NCBI RefSeq assembly: GCF_042956465.1
Contig: NZ_JBIBGL010000005.1
Location: 124,001-188,000, forward strand
Direction: 5' to 3'
Source: Embleya sp042956465
Lineage (GTDB): Bacteria > Actinomycetota > Actinomycetes > Streptomycetales > Streptomycetaceae
Length of the DNA stretch: 64,000 nt
In this document: positions 8,769 through 18,010 of the stretch, piece after piece
How positions within the stretch are numbered: position 1 is the first letter of the stretch
Layout of the letters: every line of letters starts with the position of its first letter
Notes under the pieces: generated by a model
The model's input: only the letters and a program-made list of their open reading frames with translations
Databases searched by the model: none
What the model was told of the DNA's origin: nothing
Position numbers and translations under genes: made by a program

Positions 8769-9197
8769 TCAGCCGGTGCGGCGGGAGCGGAGCCGGGCCG
8801 CCCAGCCGAGGGCGACGGCGAGGAGGCCCACCAGTACGGCGACGTAGGCGCCGCCCAGCCCGTTGCCGCTACCGAGGCCGCCGTCGGCAGTGGCCGCGAC
8901 GACCGCGCCGACGACGACGGCGAGCGAGCCCGCCACGAGGGCGGTGACGACCCCGTTCCGGGCGACCCAGGCACCGAGGTGACCGCCCGCGGCGGGGCGG
9001 GCCAGGGCCAGCCCGCCGTTGACCGCGCCGAGGATGCCCGTCAGTGCGGCCGCGATGGCCCCGATACGTCCGGCGCTCAGGGTCTGGACACTCGCGGCGA
9101 CCGGATGGACCGAGGGGTCTGCGGCCGCCGGTTCGGCAAGCGTGAGACCACCGATCAGGACGGCTCCGACCACGACAAGCACGGTGCGCACGGACAT
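8769..9197 (-). CDS. Small membrane protein, DUF6223-like
   Basis: 142 residues: an N-terminal hydrophobic segment ending in LAEPAAADP that looks like a cleavable signal peptide, then three further hydrophobic segments separated by short Gly/Ala loops, and a basic tail (RLRSRRTG). The arrangement matches small actinomycete proteins grouped as DUF6223. Function is unknown. It is single, convergent with nothing, and divergent from the histidine kinase gene. Confidence 0.7.
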   Translation of the reverse strand: MSVRTVLVVVGAVLIGGLTLAEPAAADPSVHPVAASVQTLSAGRIGAIAAALTGILGAVNGGLALARPAAGGHLGAWVARNGVVTALVAGSLAVVVGAVVAATADGGLGSGNGLGGAYVAVLVGLLAVALGWAARLRSRRTG

Positions 9198-9381
9198 CGA
9201 TGTGCTCCTTCTTCCTCACTGGAACCGGACCACCCGAGCATGTCGCCGGGGCCGCCTCGGGTCGTCCGGCGGACGCGGACTCTTCGCGCTGCCGCGGCCA
9301 CGGCAGGCGCCGGAAAAGTACTGCGCACGTGGTAGCCGGACGCTCGGCCGCGAGCGGGATTCGGCCGTGTGGACGACCGGC

Positions 9382-9393
9382 TAGGGTGCGCGG
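9382..9393 (+). promoter_or_regulatory. Possible -10 element giving a leaderless kinase mRNA
   Basis: TAGGGT at 9382-9387 fits the actinobacterial TANNNT -10 pattern and ends six bases before the kinase ATG. No ribosome-binding site lies before the ATG, so a leaderless transcript is plausible. No clear -35 box is seen. Confidence 0.35.
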
Positions 9394-10521
9394 ATGAGCA
9401 CAGGTTGGCCCGATGTCCCGGCCGCGGTGAGAGATTGGGCGATCGCCGTCGGCGTGGCGACGACGCTGCTGGTCACCGGCCTGTCCGAGGGGCACTCCGG
9501 CACGAGCCCGGCCCTGCTCGGCCACGCGCTGCTGGCGGCCGGCGGTCTGGCGCTCGTCCGGCGCCGTCGTACACCCGTTCCCGTCCTGGCCGCCACCGGG
9601 CTGTGCGCGGTGGGGTATCAGGCGGCCGGTTTCGACGTGCCCGCCGTGGCGTTCCTGTTCGCGGTGTACGCGGCCGTCCGGGAGGGGCACCGCACCGTCA
9701 CCGTGGTGGCGAGCGTGGCGGTGCTGGCCGCGCTCCCACTCGCGGCCCTGGCTTCGGGCCCGCACGACACGGGCGAGGCGTTCGCGCAGGCGCGCGGAGC
9801 CCTGGAGATCGCCTGGCTGATCGCCGCGGGCGCCGCGGGTGAGGCGTTGCGGCAGGCCGAGCGGCGGGCGGACGAGGCCGAGCGCACCCGCGAGGAGACC
9901 GCACGGCGCCGTGCCGACGAGGAGCGGCTGCACATCGCCCGTGAGTTGCACGATTCGCTCACCCACCAGATCTCGGTCGTCAAGGTGCAGTCCGAAGTCG
10001 CCGTCCACCTGGCCCGCAAGCGCGGCGAACCGGTATCGGATGCCCTGCTCGCGATCCGGGAGGCCGGCCGTGAGGCAACCCGGGAACTGCGGGCGACCCT
10101 GGAGGCACTGCGCGACGACGACCGGACCCCGCCCCATGGGCTCGACCACGTCCCGGAACTGGTGGAACGGTTCCGGATGAGCGGCCTGGACGCGGGTTTG
10201 ACGATCGACGGACCGCGGCACGACGTGCCGGCCGCGTTGGGCCGGACCGTCTACCGGATCGTTCAGGAGTCGCTCACCAACGTCACCCGCCACGCGGACG
10301 CCGCCACGGCGTCGGTCCGGATCGACTGCCGCTCGGACGTGCTCACGATACGCGTCGACGACGACGGCAAGGCCGCGCCGGACACCGCCCCGACGCCCGG
10401 CGTCGGGCTGCTCGGCATGCGCGAACGAGTCACCGCCCTCGGCGGCCGGCTGCGCGCGGAACCGCGCGGCGAGGGCGGCTTCACCGTCCAGGCCGAACTC
10501 CCCGTGGAGCAGATCTCGTGA
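9394..10521 (+). CDS. Sensor histidine kinase, NarL/LiaS-type
   Basis: 375 residues. Residues 1-150 carry four to five membrane segments; a coiled Arg/Glu stretch (155-180) leads into the HisKA_3 motif RELHDSLTHQ with the phospho-acceptor H186. The C-terminal HATPase domain shows QESLTNVTRHA (N box) and GVGLLGMRERV (G box). The GTGA overlap with the next gene ties it to its response regulator. The signal is unknown. Confidence 0.94.
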   Translation: MSTGWPDVPAAVRDWAIAVGVATTLLVTGLSEGHSGTSPALLGHALLAAGGLALVRRRRTPVPVLAATGLCAVGYQAAGFDVPAVAFLFAVYAAVREGHRTVTVVASVAVLAALPLAALASGPHDTGEAFAQARGALEIAWLIAAGAAGEALRQAERRADEAERTREETARRRADEERLHIARELHDSLTHQISVVKVQSEVAVHLARKRGEPVSDALLAIREAGREATRELRATLEALRDDDRTPPHGLDHVPELVERFRMSGLDAGLTIDGPRHDVPAALGRTVYRIVQESLTNVTRHADAATASVRIDCRSDVLTIRVDDDGKAAPDTAPTPGVGLLGMRERVTALGGRLRAEPRGEGGFTVQAELPVEQIS

Positions 10522-11180
10522 TCCGTGTCCTGCTGGTCGACGACCAGCCGCTCATTCGCAGCGGATTCCGGGCGCTCCTCGACCTCGAGGACGACATCGC
10601 GGTGGTGGCCGAGGCCGCCGACGGCGAAGAGGGCCTGGCCCTGGCCAGGGAACACCTGCCCGACGTCGCGCTGATCGACATCCGGATGCCGGTCGTGGAC
10701 GGCATCGAGGCGACCCGGCGCATTGCCGCGGACCCGGCGCTGGCCCGGGTGCACGTCGTCATCCTGACCAACTACGGCATGGACGAATACGTCTTCGACG
10801 CGCTGCGCGCCGGCGCGGCCGGATTCCTCGTCAAGGACATCGTGCCGGAGGACTTCCTGCACGCCGTACGCGTCGCCGCGCGCGGCGACGCCCTGCTCGC
10901 ACCCTCGATCACCCGCAAGCTGATCAACAGGTACGTCTCCCAGCCCCTCGACACCGGCGCCCGGACCGGGCTGGGCGAACTGACCAACCGCGAACGCGAG
11001 GCGGTGGCCCTGGTCGCGCAGGGCCTGTCCAACGACCACATCGCCGCCCGCATGGTGATCAGCCCGATGACCGCGAAAACCCACATCAACCGGGCCATGA
11101 CCAAGCTCCACGCCCGCGACCGCGCGCAACTGGTCGTGCTGGCCTACGAGTCGGGCCTGGTGACCCCCCGCCGTTCCTGA
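10518..11180 (+). CDS. Response regulator, NarL/LuxR family
   Basis: 220 residues. The receiver domain has VDDQPLIRSG, the phospho-acceptor D54 in LIDIRMP, and a Lys in FLVKD. A LuxR-type helix-turn-helix spans about 150-210 (LTNREREAVALVAQGLSN). GTG start overlaps the kinase stop, so the two are cotranslated. Probably activates or represses its own small regulon; targets are not evident nearby. Confidence 0.95.
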   Translation: MIRVLLVDDQPLIRSGFRALLDLEDDIAVVAEAADGEEGLALAREHLPDVALIDIRMPVVDGIEATRRIAADPALARVHVVILTNYGMDEYVFDALRAGAAGFLVKDIVPEDFLHAVRVAARGDALLAPSITRKLINRYVSQPLDTGARTGLGELTNREREAVALVAQGLSNDHIAARMVISPMTAKTHINRAMTKLHARDRAQLVVLAYESGLVTPRRS

Positions 11181-11645
11181 CCTCCACGCCGCGCCGACGG
11201 CGAGGATCTCGCCAACGGCCCCGGGCCGCCTCGTCGTTCGGTTCCGCGACGGCGCGTCGTGGCGACTGGATTCGGCCAGTTTGGCCGCCGGTTCACCCGG
11301 GATACCGACTCGGCGCGGTGCTCGGCGGGACCGGCGGCGTCGGGCGACGGCCGTTCCCGGCGCCCCTGGGTGGCGGATCGGCGCAGGTCGGGGGCGGGCG
11401 GCGGGAGCGGGCCGCGGAGCGGCGCGGAGAGGGGCCGGACGCGGCGGACCGGCGGGGCGCGGACGGCGAACCCCCGGTCGCCAAGCCAACTTATCGTAGC
11501 GGACTTGTCTCGGACCGTGATCGTGACATTGGATCGGTGACGGGGCGACCACCGTGTGCAACAGGGCACGGCGTCCCGGACATTCGCGTCGGTGCCGCCG
11601 ACGGCCCGAGGCAACCCACCCGAACCGCCCGACGAGGAGTGGACC
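11181..11645. other. Non-coding leader region of the amidinotransferase operon
   Basis: A 465-base gap. It is strongly GC-rich with palindrome-prone CCGGCGG words, except for a relatively AT-rich patch at about 11485-11545 (CAACTTATCGTAG and GTGACATTGG) that may hold the promoter of the downstream three-gene unit. TATCGT at 11492-11497 fits a -10 box. I see no open frame with good codon use. Confidence 0.4.
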
Positions 11646-12761
11646 TTGATTCTCGACGACCTGGGCAACCCGAACGAACCGCCGCCGCGCCGGGACACCT
11701 CGGCGTATCCCGTCGGTTCCTACACCGAATGGGACCCGCTGGAGGAGGTGATCGTCGGCATCGTCGACGGAGCCGGTTTCCCCACGTGGCACATGTCCCT
11801 GCCGCCGGTCCTACCCGCCGACCAACACGACACCTTCCGTAGCCGGGCGGGCCGACCCTTCCCACCCGAACAAGTCGAGGCCGCCCGCCGGGAACTGGAA
11901 CAGTTCGTGCACATCCTCGAAGCCGAGGGGGTGACCGTCCGCCGCCCGGAACCCATCCCACAGCAGCAGACCTACCGCACCCTGGACTGGACCAGCACCG
12001 GCATGTACGCGGCCATGCCCCGAGACGCCCTGCTGGTCGTCGGCGACGAGATCATCGAATGCCCGATGGCCTGGCGTTCGCGCTACTTCGAGACGCTGGC
12101 CTATCGACCGCTGCTCAAGGAGTACTTCCGCGCCGGGGCCAGGTGGAGCGCGGCACCGAAACCCGAACTCAAGGACGAGCAGTACGACCAGGACTGGACC
12201 GACCCCGGCGCGGACGGGCCGACCCGGCTGGTGGTCACCGAGTTCGAACCCACCTTCGACGCCGCCGACTTCACCCGGTGCGGCCGGGACATCATCGCCC
12301 AGACGAGCAACGTCACCAACACCTTCGGCATCGAGTGGCTGCGCCGCCATCTGGGCGACGAATACCGGATCCACGTCCTGGAGTTCAAGGACGCGCACCC
12401 GATGCACATCGACGCCACCCTGGTGCCGATGGCCCCCGGAAAACTGCTGATCCACCCGGAGCGCGTCCCCGAGGTGCCGAAACTTTTCAAGGGATGGGAC
12501 GTGATGGCGGCCCCGCAGCCGGTCATCCCCGACGGGCACCCGCTCTACATGACCAGCAAGTGGCTCAACATGAACATCCTGATGCTGGACGAGGAACGGG
12601 TGATCGTGGAGCGCCAGGACGAGCCGATGATCGCCGCGATGCGCAGGTTCGGCTTCACGCCCATCCCGTGCGACTTCCGGAACTTCAACAGCTTCGGCGG
12701 CTCGTTCCACTGCGCCACGCTCGACGTACGCCGCCGCGGAACCCTCGAATCCTACCTGTGA
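11646..12761 (+). CDS. L-arginine:glycine amidinotransferase (AGAT family)
   Basis: 371 residues from a TTG start set by GAGGAG six bases upstream; a GTG 90 bases earlier (11556) would give 401. The enzyme transfers the amidino group of arginine to an amine through a cysteine adduct. Alignment by eye with vertebrate AGAT is striking over the C-terminal half: FDAADF (catalytic Asp205), HPMHIDAT (His254), GGSFHC (Cys356) with conserved spacing, and the ending RRRGTLESYL. Bacterial homologues include StrB and CyrA, which make guanidino antibiotics and toxins. It heads an operon with two oxygenases, so it probably makes a guanidino precursor that they oxidise. Acceptor unknown. Confidence 0.92.
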   Translation: MILDDLGNPNEPPPRRDTSAYPVGSYTEWDPLEEVIVGIVDGAGFPTWHMSLPPVLPADQHDTFRSRAGRPFPPEQVEAARRELEQFVHILEAEGVTVRRPEPIPQQQTYRTLDWTSTGMYAAMPRDALLVVGDEIIECPMAWRSRYFETLAYRPLLKEYFRAGARWSAAPKPELKDEQYDQDWTDPGADGPTRLVVTEFEPTFDAADFTRCGRDIIAQTSNVTNTFGIEWLRRHLGDEYRIHVLEFKDAHPMHIDATLVPMAPGKLLIHPERVPEVPKLFKGWDVMAAPQPVIPDGHPLYMTSKWLNMNILMLDEERVIVERQDEPMIAAMRRFGFTPIPCDFRNFNSFGGSFHCATLDVRRRGTLESYL

Positions 12762-12772
12762 GGAACCCGGCG

Positions 12773-13777
12773 ATGAGGATCTGGCGGAACACTCCGAAGG
12801 ACGCACTCCTCCTGGGACTCAGCGTGGGCCAGTTCGCCGTCACCGTGCTGCTGGCCGTGCGTTGGGACGACGCCTCGGTCCCGGCGCAGGCCGGCGGGAC
12901 CGCCGCGCTGGCGCTGATGACGGCGTACAACATCATCGTCGTCTCCCATCTGTTCACGCACGTACCGTGGTTCACCTCCGACCGACTCAACGCGGCCGTG
13001 TCCGTGCTGAATTCGGCCAACATCGGCCAGTCGGTCCAGGCGTACCGGCTCACCCACGTGCGCAACCACCATCGGTTCAACAACGACGCCCCGGGCGCGG
13101 ACGGCACCACCCGCGACACCACGTCGACCTACCGTCGAGGCAGGAACGGCGAGCACGCCTCGCTGCCGCGCTACGCGCTCGGCGGCGCGCTGGAGTCGTT
13201 GATCGACCGCGTACGGGAAGTGTCGTACGTGGTCCGGCTGTGGCGGGTGGGCGCAGGCGAGACCACCCTGCGCTCGTTGGCCTCGCGTCGGGAACACCGA
13301 CGACGCGGCGAACTACGGCTGATCCAGGCGGATCGGGCGGCGCATGTGCTCACCCCCGCGCTGCTCGCGGTGATCTCCTGGCAGTGGGTGCTGTTGAGCT
13401 ACCTGCCGGCCTGCTTCGTGGCGCTGACCATGGTGAACGTACAGAACTACTACCGCCATTACGGGGCCGACCCCAGCGAGCGGGCGGCCGATTCGGTGAG
13501 CCACTACGGGCGGCTGTACAACCTGCTCACCTTCAACGACGGCTACCACCAGGAACACCACCTGAGCCCAGGCATGCACTGGTCGAGGATGCCGCAGGTA
13601 CGCGAGCGCAACCGGGCCAGGCTCGAGGCCCAACCGCGGATAATAAGCCCGGTCCCGGCCATGCTCGGTTTCCTCGACCGCCGCCGACCGCTGCTGCACC
13701 GTGCGTCCGCGTCCGGTGCGCGCGGTGCGTCGGGTGCATCCGGCGCACCCGGCGCCGAATTCGGGAGGATGTCGTGA
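12773..13777 (+). CDS. Membrane fatty-acid-desaturase-like di-iron enzyme
   Basis: 334 residues with hydrophobic segments near 12-30, 40-60, 200-235. The histidine boxes of the membrane desaturase/hydroxylase family are present: HLFTH near residue 60, HVRNHH near 98 and HQEHH near 262. Such enzymes insert double bonds or hydroxyls using O2 at a di-iron centre in the membrane. ATG follows the previous stop by 11 bases with GAGG; an in-frame GTG overlapping the stop is possible. Its place between an amidinotransferase and an iron oxygenase argues for a tailoring job rather than bulk lipid desaturation. Confidence 0.85.
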   Translation: MRIWRNTPKDALLLGLSVGQFAVTVLLAVRWDDASVPAQAGGTAALALMTAYNIIVVSHLFTHVPWFTSDRLNAAVSVLNSANIGQSVQAYRLTHVRNHHRFNNDAPGADGTTRDTTSTYRRGRNGEHASLPRYALGGALESLIDRVREVSYVVRLWRVGAGETTLRSLASRREHRRRGELRLIQADRAAHVLTPALLAVISWQWVLLSYLPACFVALTMVNVQNYYRHYGADPSERAADSVSHYGRLYNLLTFNDGYHQEHHLSPGMHWSRMPQVRERNRARLEAQPRIISPVPAMLGFLDRRRPLLHRASASGARGASGASGAPGAEFGRMS

Positions 13778-14613
13778 TCACCGGTCGATCCTTGCCCGCC
13801 GAGGGCTTCCGCGTACACGAGACGTCCGGCGTCGTGGACGTGTCCGCCGTCCACGCCGTGCTGCGCGGCGAGTTGGCCGCGCATCGGGTGACCGGCTTCG
13901 TCACGCCGCAGGACTGCGCGCGGATCACCGCCAACTTTTGGGCCTCCCCGCAGCGCACCCCGCGCTACGGGGCGGGACAGGACGGCGTCGAAGGGTACTT
14001 CGTCGGCGCCTCGCACATCGAGAAGAGCACGGCGGAGTACCTGACCGACGTGGCGAAATCGGCGGACGCCGTGGCGGCCCTGTACGAGGGTGCCGTCGAC
14101 CCGGTGGCGGCCCTGCGCGAAGCCCTCGTCGCCCACGGCGTGGTCGCCGGGGCCCGCCCGGCCGTGCACGACGGCCGGGTCGCGGGCGACTCGAAGGCGG
14201 TGTGCTGGAACCAGACCGGCGCCTACCAGCTCATGCCGCACGACGATCTCGCGCAACTTCGCGACCCGCTCCAGGCGGGCTTCGAGATCCAACGCCTGTC
14301 CCGGGTGATGGCGATCAACGTCTATCCGCAAGTGCCTGTGGGGAGCGGGGCGTTGCGGCTGTGGAACGTCGAACCGGACGACGCTTCGCGGGCGGCGCTG
14401 GGGCTGACCTACAGCGGCTTCCCGTATCCGCCGGAGTTGTTGACCGACCACGGCGATCTGACGGTGCCGGTCGCCACCGGCGACCTGTGCGTGATCGACG
14501 GCAACCTCGCGCACGCGGTGGTGGGCAGCGAACAGGCCCGGCCCGCCGCCCGACTGCTGCTGACGTGTTTCACGGCGCAGGACGACGACGGCGAACTCGT
14601 CTGGTGGACCTGA
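13774..14613 (+). CDS. 2-oxoglutarate/Fe(II)-dependent oxygenase-like protein
   Basis: 279 residues. PHDD near residue 155 supplies the H-x-D pair, and GNLAHAVVG with a following RLLLT supplies the distal His and the Arg for 2-oxoglutarate, in the usual order and spacing of a double-stranded beta-helix oxygenase. GTG overlaps the previous stop as GTGA, with GGGAGG upstream. Likely hydroxylates, desaturates or halogen-free modifies a small substrate made by the two genes before it. No closer family is recognised, so the reaction is open. Confidence 0.8.
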   Translation: MITGRSLPAEGFRVHETSGVVDVSAVHAVLRGELAAHRVTGFVTPQDCARITANFWASPQRTPRYGAGQDGVEGYFVGASHIEKSTAEYLTDVAKSADAVAALYEGAVDPVAALREALVAHGVVAGARPAVHDGRVAGDSKAVCWNQTGAYQLMPHDDLAQLRDPLQAGFEIQRLSRVMAINVYPQVPVGSGALRLWNVEPDDASRAALGLTYSGFPYPPELLTDHGDLTVPVATGDLCVIDGNLAHAVVGSEQARPAARLLLTCFTAQDDDGELVWWT

Positions 14614-14809
14614 GCATCGGGATCGGTTCCCTCCCGGGCCGGCTCGGGACGGGCCCGGGCGTGAGCGGGCCGGGAGTCTGAGCGGGCCCCGGGGTCGGTG
14701 ACGAACCCGGGCGCGGGTGGGCCCGCCATCCCGGCGACCGATCCGAAGTGGCCCGGGGCGTCCGGCGGCGGTGGGTCCGGGGCGGGCACGACACCGCCCC
14801 GGACCATCG

Positions 14810-15772
14810 TCATCGCTCGGCCGGCCGCGACTCGGCCAGTGCGAGGCCGCCGACGGCTGTGAGCATCATCAGCGTGCCCACGACCGTCGCCGCGGTGAGC
14901 CGCTCGTCCAGCAGCAGGACGGCCAGCGCCGCCGCGCTGACCGGTTCGATCAACATCACGACCGAGGCGGTGACCGCCCGTACCGCGGCGGTGCCGGCGA
15001 AGTACAGCGGATAGGCGAGCGCGGTCGTCACGGCGGCCACGTAGAGCATCATCGCCAACACCCGCCCCGGCTGCGCGGTTTGTGGCCACACCCCCTCGCC
15101 CAGGGCGAACGGCAGCATCACCGCCGCACCGATCCCGAACGACCACACCGTGAGGGTGGCGGGATCCTCCCCCGCGCCGAGCCGCCCCGTCCACCGACCG
15201 AGCAGGTTGGATGCGGCGAATCCCGCCGCGGACAGCAGCGCCAACCCCACTCCCAGGGGCCGGACATCGGTCTGCCGGTTGCCCAACACCAGTATCGCGA
15301 GCCCGATCAGCGCCCCGCCGATCGCCGACAGCCCGCTGCGCCCGATGCGTTCGCCCAGGAACAACCGGCCTCCGGCCGCGGTCAACACCGGGGCGGCGCC
15401 CAACGCGACGATCGTGGCGACGGCCAGCCCGGTCTGCATCACCGCGCCGAAATAGGCCGACTGGAACACGGCCAGGCCGGCGCCCGTGCCGGTGAACAGG
15501 AGCGCGCGGCGACCCGGCGGCTGCCCGGCGGTACGCGGGGCCGGGCCGGAGGGACGCAGCAGGCCGGCCGCGAGCAGCAGCACCATCCCGCTGACGAAGC
15601 GCCAGAACGAGACGGCCATCGGCCCGAAGTCGCTCGACCGATAGATCACTTCCACGGCCGCCCCGGTCGTCCCCCAGGTGACCCCGGCGATCGAGAGGTA
15701 GGTCAACCCACGCGGCACCGACCGCGCCGGCCTGTCCTCGACCGGAGAAGGCATTGCGGCACGGTTCGACAC
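14810..15772 (-). CDS. EamA/DMT-family transporter
   Basis: 320 residues, ten hydrophobic segments in two five-segment EamA repeats (first ends near the short loop after SNLLGRWTG). Drug/metabolite transporters of this kind export amino acids or metabolites. GTG start chosen for GGAG eight bases upstream; an ATG six codons later lacks one. It is convergent with the amidinotransferase operon, so it could export that operon's product, but no shared control is visible. Confidence 0.88.
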   Translation of the reverse strand: MSNRAAMPSPVEDRPARSVPRGLTYLSIAGVTWGTTGAAVEVIYRSSDFGPMAVSFWRFVSGMVLLLAAGLLRPSGPAPRTAGQPPGRRALLFTGTGAGLAVFQSAYFGAVMQTGLAVATIVALGAAPVLTAAGGRLFLGERIGRSGLSAIGGALIGLAILVLGNRQTDVRPLGVGLALLSAAGFAASNLLGRWTGRLGAGEDPATLTVWSFGIGAAVMLPFALGEGVWPQTAQPGRVLAMMLYVAAVTTALAYPLYFAGTAAVRAVTASVVMLIEPVSAAALAVLLLDERLTAATVVGTLMMLTAVGGLALAESRPAER

Positions 15773-16057
15773 GATCACATCTCCAGACCGAGCACGGGAC
15801 CAGCGGGACCGGCGGGCACTGCACGGCACATGAACGTCACTCTAGGCCATCGGAGCATCAGCGGAGAGTGTCCGACCGGACATTTGCCGCACGAACCTTT
15901 GGCCTCCATATGCCTCGCCGACGAGCGGGAGCATGGCGCGGGCCGGCACACTTCGGGTCGTTGCCCAGGGGGCCGAGAGGGTTCACGGTCGATCGACAGG
16001 GTGGGCCGGCTCCCGTACTGTGCGTGCCGACAACGGCGTCACTCATGGGGGATCGAC

Positions 16058-16675
16058 ATGGAGTACCTCTTCTATTGTCGCGACAAGCCGGGAACCAGGG
16101 CCTTGCGAGACGAACTTCTGGAAGCCCACTGGTCGTTCATGGACGGGTACGCCGAGGGCATGATCGCCCGCGGGCCGACCTTCGCCCCCGACGGCGAGAC
16201 GGTGACCGGCAGCGTCCACATCCTCGACCTGCCGGACGCCGATGCCGCGCGCGTGTTCGCGTACGACGAGCCGAACCACCGGGCGGGCGTGTACGAGGAA
16301 GAAGTGCTCATCCGGCGCTGGCGCAACACGCTCGGCCGGAAGATGTGGGATTTCGAGGGGAGTTCGGAAGGCCACCCGCGCTTCCTGATCCTCGGCCACG
16401 GCAGCGCTGATTCGACCGCCGGTCGGGACGAGTGGCCCGAGAAGCAGCTGAGTCTTCTGGTCGACGGCGACGACCGGGAAAACCTGATCGCCTGCGGCCC
16501 GTTGCTCTCCCCGGACGCCGCCGAGGAATGGCTGGGCATCGCGATCCTGGCCGAGTTGCCGGACCGCACGGCCGCGGAGCGCCTGTTGACCCGCGAGCCG
16601 TACGCCCGAGCCGGCCTGTACGAGCACATCGAGGTCCACGACTGGTGCTTCGGCGGCCGACAGCAGGAGGATTAG
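16058..16675 (+). CDS. Tandem YciI-like protein
   Basis: 205 residues that read as two YCII-type ferredoxin-like domains (about 1-90 and 105-200), each with the pattern of an early hydrophobic strand, a GP(T/L)L or RGPTF turn and a FxxxEPxxxAGLYE ending. YciI-like proteins are small putative enzymes or binding proteins with a catalytic His-Asp in some members; a two-domain form is less usual. GGGGGA precedes the ATG. Divergent from the DMT transporter. Function unknown. Confidence 0.82.
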   Translation: MEYLFYCRDKPGTRALRDELLEAHWSFMDGYAEGMIARGPTFAPDGETVTGSVHILDLPDADAARVFAYDEPNHRAGVYEEEVLIRRWRNTLGRKMWDFEGSSEGHPRFLILGHGSADSTAGRDEWPEKQLSLLVDGDDRENLIACGPLLSPDAAEEWLGIAILAELPDRTAAERLLTREPYARAGLYEHIEVHDWCFGGRQQED

Positions 16676-16797
16676 GGCCTGTCCCGCAGACCTTGGTGAC
16701 CCGCCGAGATCCGCCGATCGCCTCGGCGTCCATGACGATCAGCGGCACACCCGCCAAGTGGCAAGCGCCGTCCGGGGCCGCGCCCGGCGGACGTGCC

Positions 16798-16834
16798 GAC
16801 GGCCACCGCCCCGGGACGAGGGGCGGTGGCCGTC
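16798..16834. terminator. Bidirectional hairpin terminator
   Basis: A 15-bp perfect stem (GACGGCCACCGCCCC and its complement) with a 7-base loop lies between the convergent YciI-like and barbiturase-like genes. Confidence 0.75.
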
Positions 16835-16877
16835 GACGGGTTCCGCAAAGAGGCGCGTCGGTTCGGCGAGGGGCGGG

Positions 16878-18002
16878 TCAGTCCATCCGCACGATCGCCG
16901 CGACCGGGCCGCCGCCGGAGGGGCCCTGGTGCACGGCCGCGACCGAGACGAAGACGGCCGGGTCGCCGGTGACGGCCGCGGTCACGCCGCCGACGGTGGC
17001 CTTGATCTGGCGGTGCCAGTGCACGTCCGAGTCGTCGAGCATGATGTTGCGTCGACCGCGCACGCTGCCGCTCGGGTCCGCCTCGCACTTGAGGAACACG
17101 TTGACCAGGCGGTCGCCCAGGTCGGAGGTGTGCGGGCGCTCCGGCAGGTCGATGCCGGCCGAGCGGATCGCCGACCAGATGCCGTCCGCGTCCAGCGCGT
17201 CCTTCATCACGTCGTGGCCGACCCGGAACGGACCGCCCACACCGCGCACGTTGCCGACCACGACGATCTGCGCGCAGTCCAGCTCGACGCCGGAGGAGCA
17301 GGACGCCACCGACGAGTAGAGCGACAGGTCGCGGTGGATCTGCTCGGCGGTCGGCAGCTCGATCTCGCCGAGCGCCACCGCGATGCCCAGCGCGGTGGTG
17401 GAGTTGGACACGTCCATCGACTTGAGGGTGTCCTCGGTCCACACGTCGAACCCGCGCGCCTTGGCGTCGTTGATGGTGTCCAGCACCAGCAGCGGCGTCT
17501 TGGTCTGCACGTAGTGCACGTCGGCCGGGTCGGTGATGCCCGCGACGGCCATCGCCTTGCGTACGCCGGCGGCGACCTTCTCCACCATCGGCACCCGGCC
17601 GATGTCCTCGGGCAGGATCTGCTCGCTCATCGCGACGCCGACCGACACGCGCGGCTCGTCGGTGGGCTCGTACCGGTTCTCCGGCGCGTACGCGAAGACC
17701 GTCGCGTGCGGGGAGATCACACCGTCGGTACCGCCGGACCACACCAGCGGAACCTGCTGCGCCTCCTCGGCCGAACGCTTCCCCTTGGCGACCAGCACCT
17801 CGCGGAAGGCGCGGTCGGCCAGGATGCGGGTGTAGTCGTTGACCCCGCCGTTGCCCTCGGTCTTGCCGATGACGGCGAGCACGTCGTCCGCGGCGAACAC
17901 GCCGTCGTCGATGAGCTTGGCCAATCCGGACGCGTCGGTGACGCTCTCGATGGCGACCTTGTGAACCTCGATCGGCCTGGGCACTCGTTCCACCTCGTTC
18001 AT
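16878..18002 (-). CDS. Ring-opening amidohydrolase (barbiturase/cyanuric acid hydrolase family)
   Basis: 374 residues, family length. The three-domain toblerone fold is marked by three Lys/Ser pairs: K47 in GKTEGNG with S89 in SGGTDG, K168 in QTKTP with S236/S237 in CSSGVELD, and K305 in FLKCEADPSG with S362 in SGGGP. The family hydrolyses barbiturate to ureidomalonate or cyanuric acid to carboxybiuret. With codB-codA nearby and no triazine genes, barbiturase is preferred. A GTG six codons downstream has a better GAGG and may be the real start. Preceded by a triple 15-bp repeat and by carbamate kinase. Confidence 0.88.
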   Translation of the reverse strand: MNEVERVPRPIEVHKVAIESVTDASGLAKLIDDGVFAADDVLAVIGKTEGNGGVNDYTRILADRAFREVLVAKGKRSAEEAQQVPLVWSGGTDGVISPHATVFAYAPENRYEPTDEPRVSVGVAMSEQILPEDIGRVPMVEKVAAGVRKAMAVAGITDPADVHYVQTKTPLLVLDTINDAKARGFDVWTEDTLKSMDVSNSTTALGIAVALGEIELPTAEQIHRDLSLYSSVASCSSGVELDCAQIVVVGNVRGVGGPFRVGHDVMKDALDADGIWSAIRSAGIDLPERPHTSDLGDRLVNVFLKCEADPSGSVRGRRNIMLDDSDVHWHRQIKATVGGVTAAVTGDPAVFVSVAAVHQGPSGGGPVAAIVRMD

Positions 18003-18010
18003 TGGAGTTC

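Noticed and set aside
14717..16675. A 652-residue reading extending the YciI-like protein upstream
   Set aside because: The extension is antisense to the DMT transporter and compositionally shadow-like; the internal ATG has its own ribosome-binding site.
16676..16760. Possible transposase remnant after the YciI-like gene
   Set aside because: A short stretch looked insertion-sequence-like, but no inverted repeat, target duplication or recognisable transposase segment could be shown.
16878..18002. Cyanuric acid hydrolase of a triazine pathway
   Set aside because: No other atz/trz-type genes are present, while cytosine permease and deaminase are; barbiturase is preferred, though the sequence alone cannot decide.
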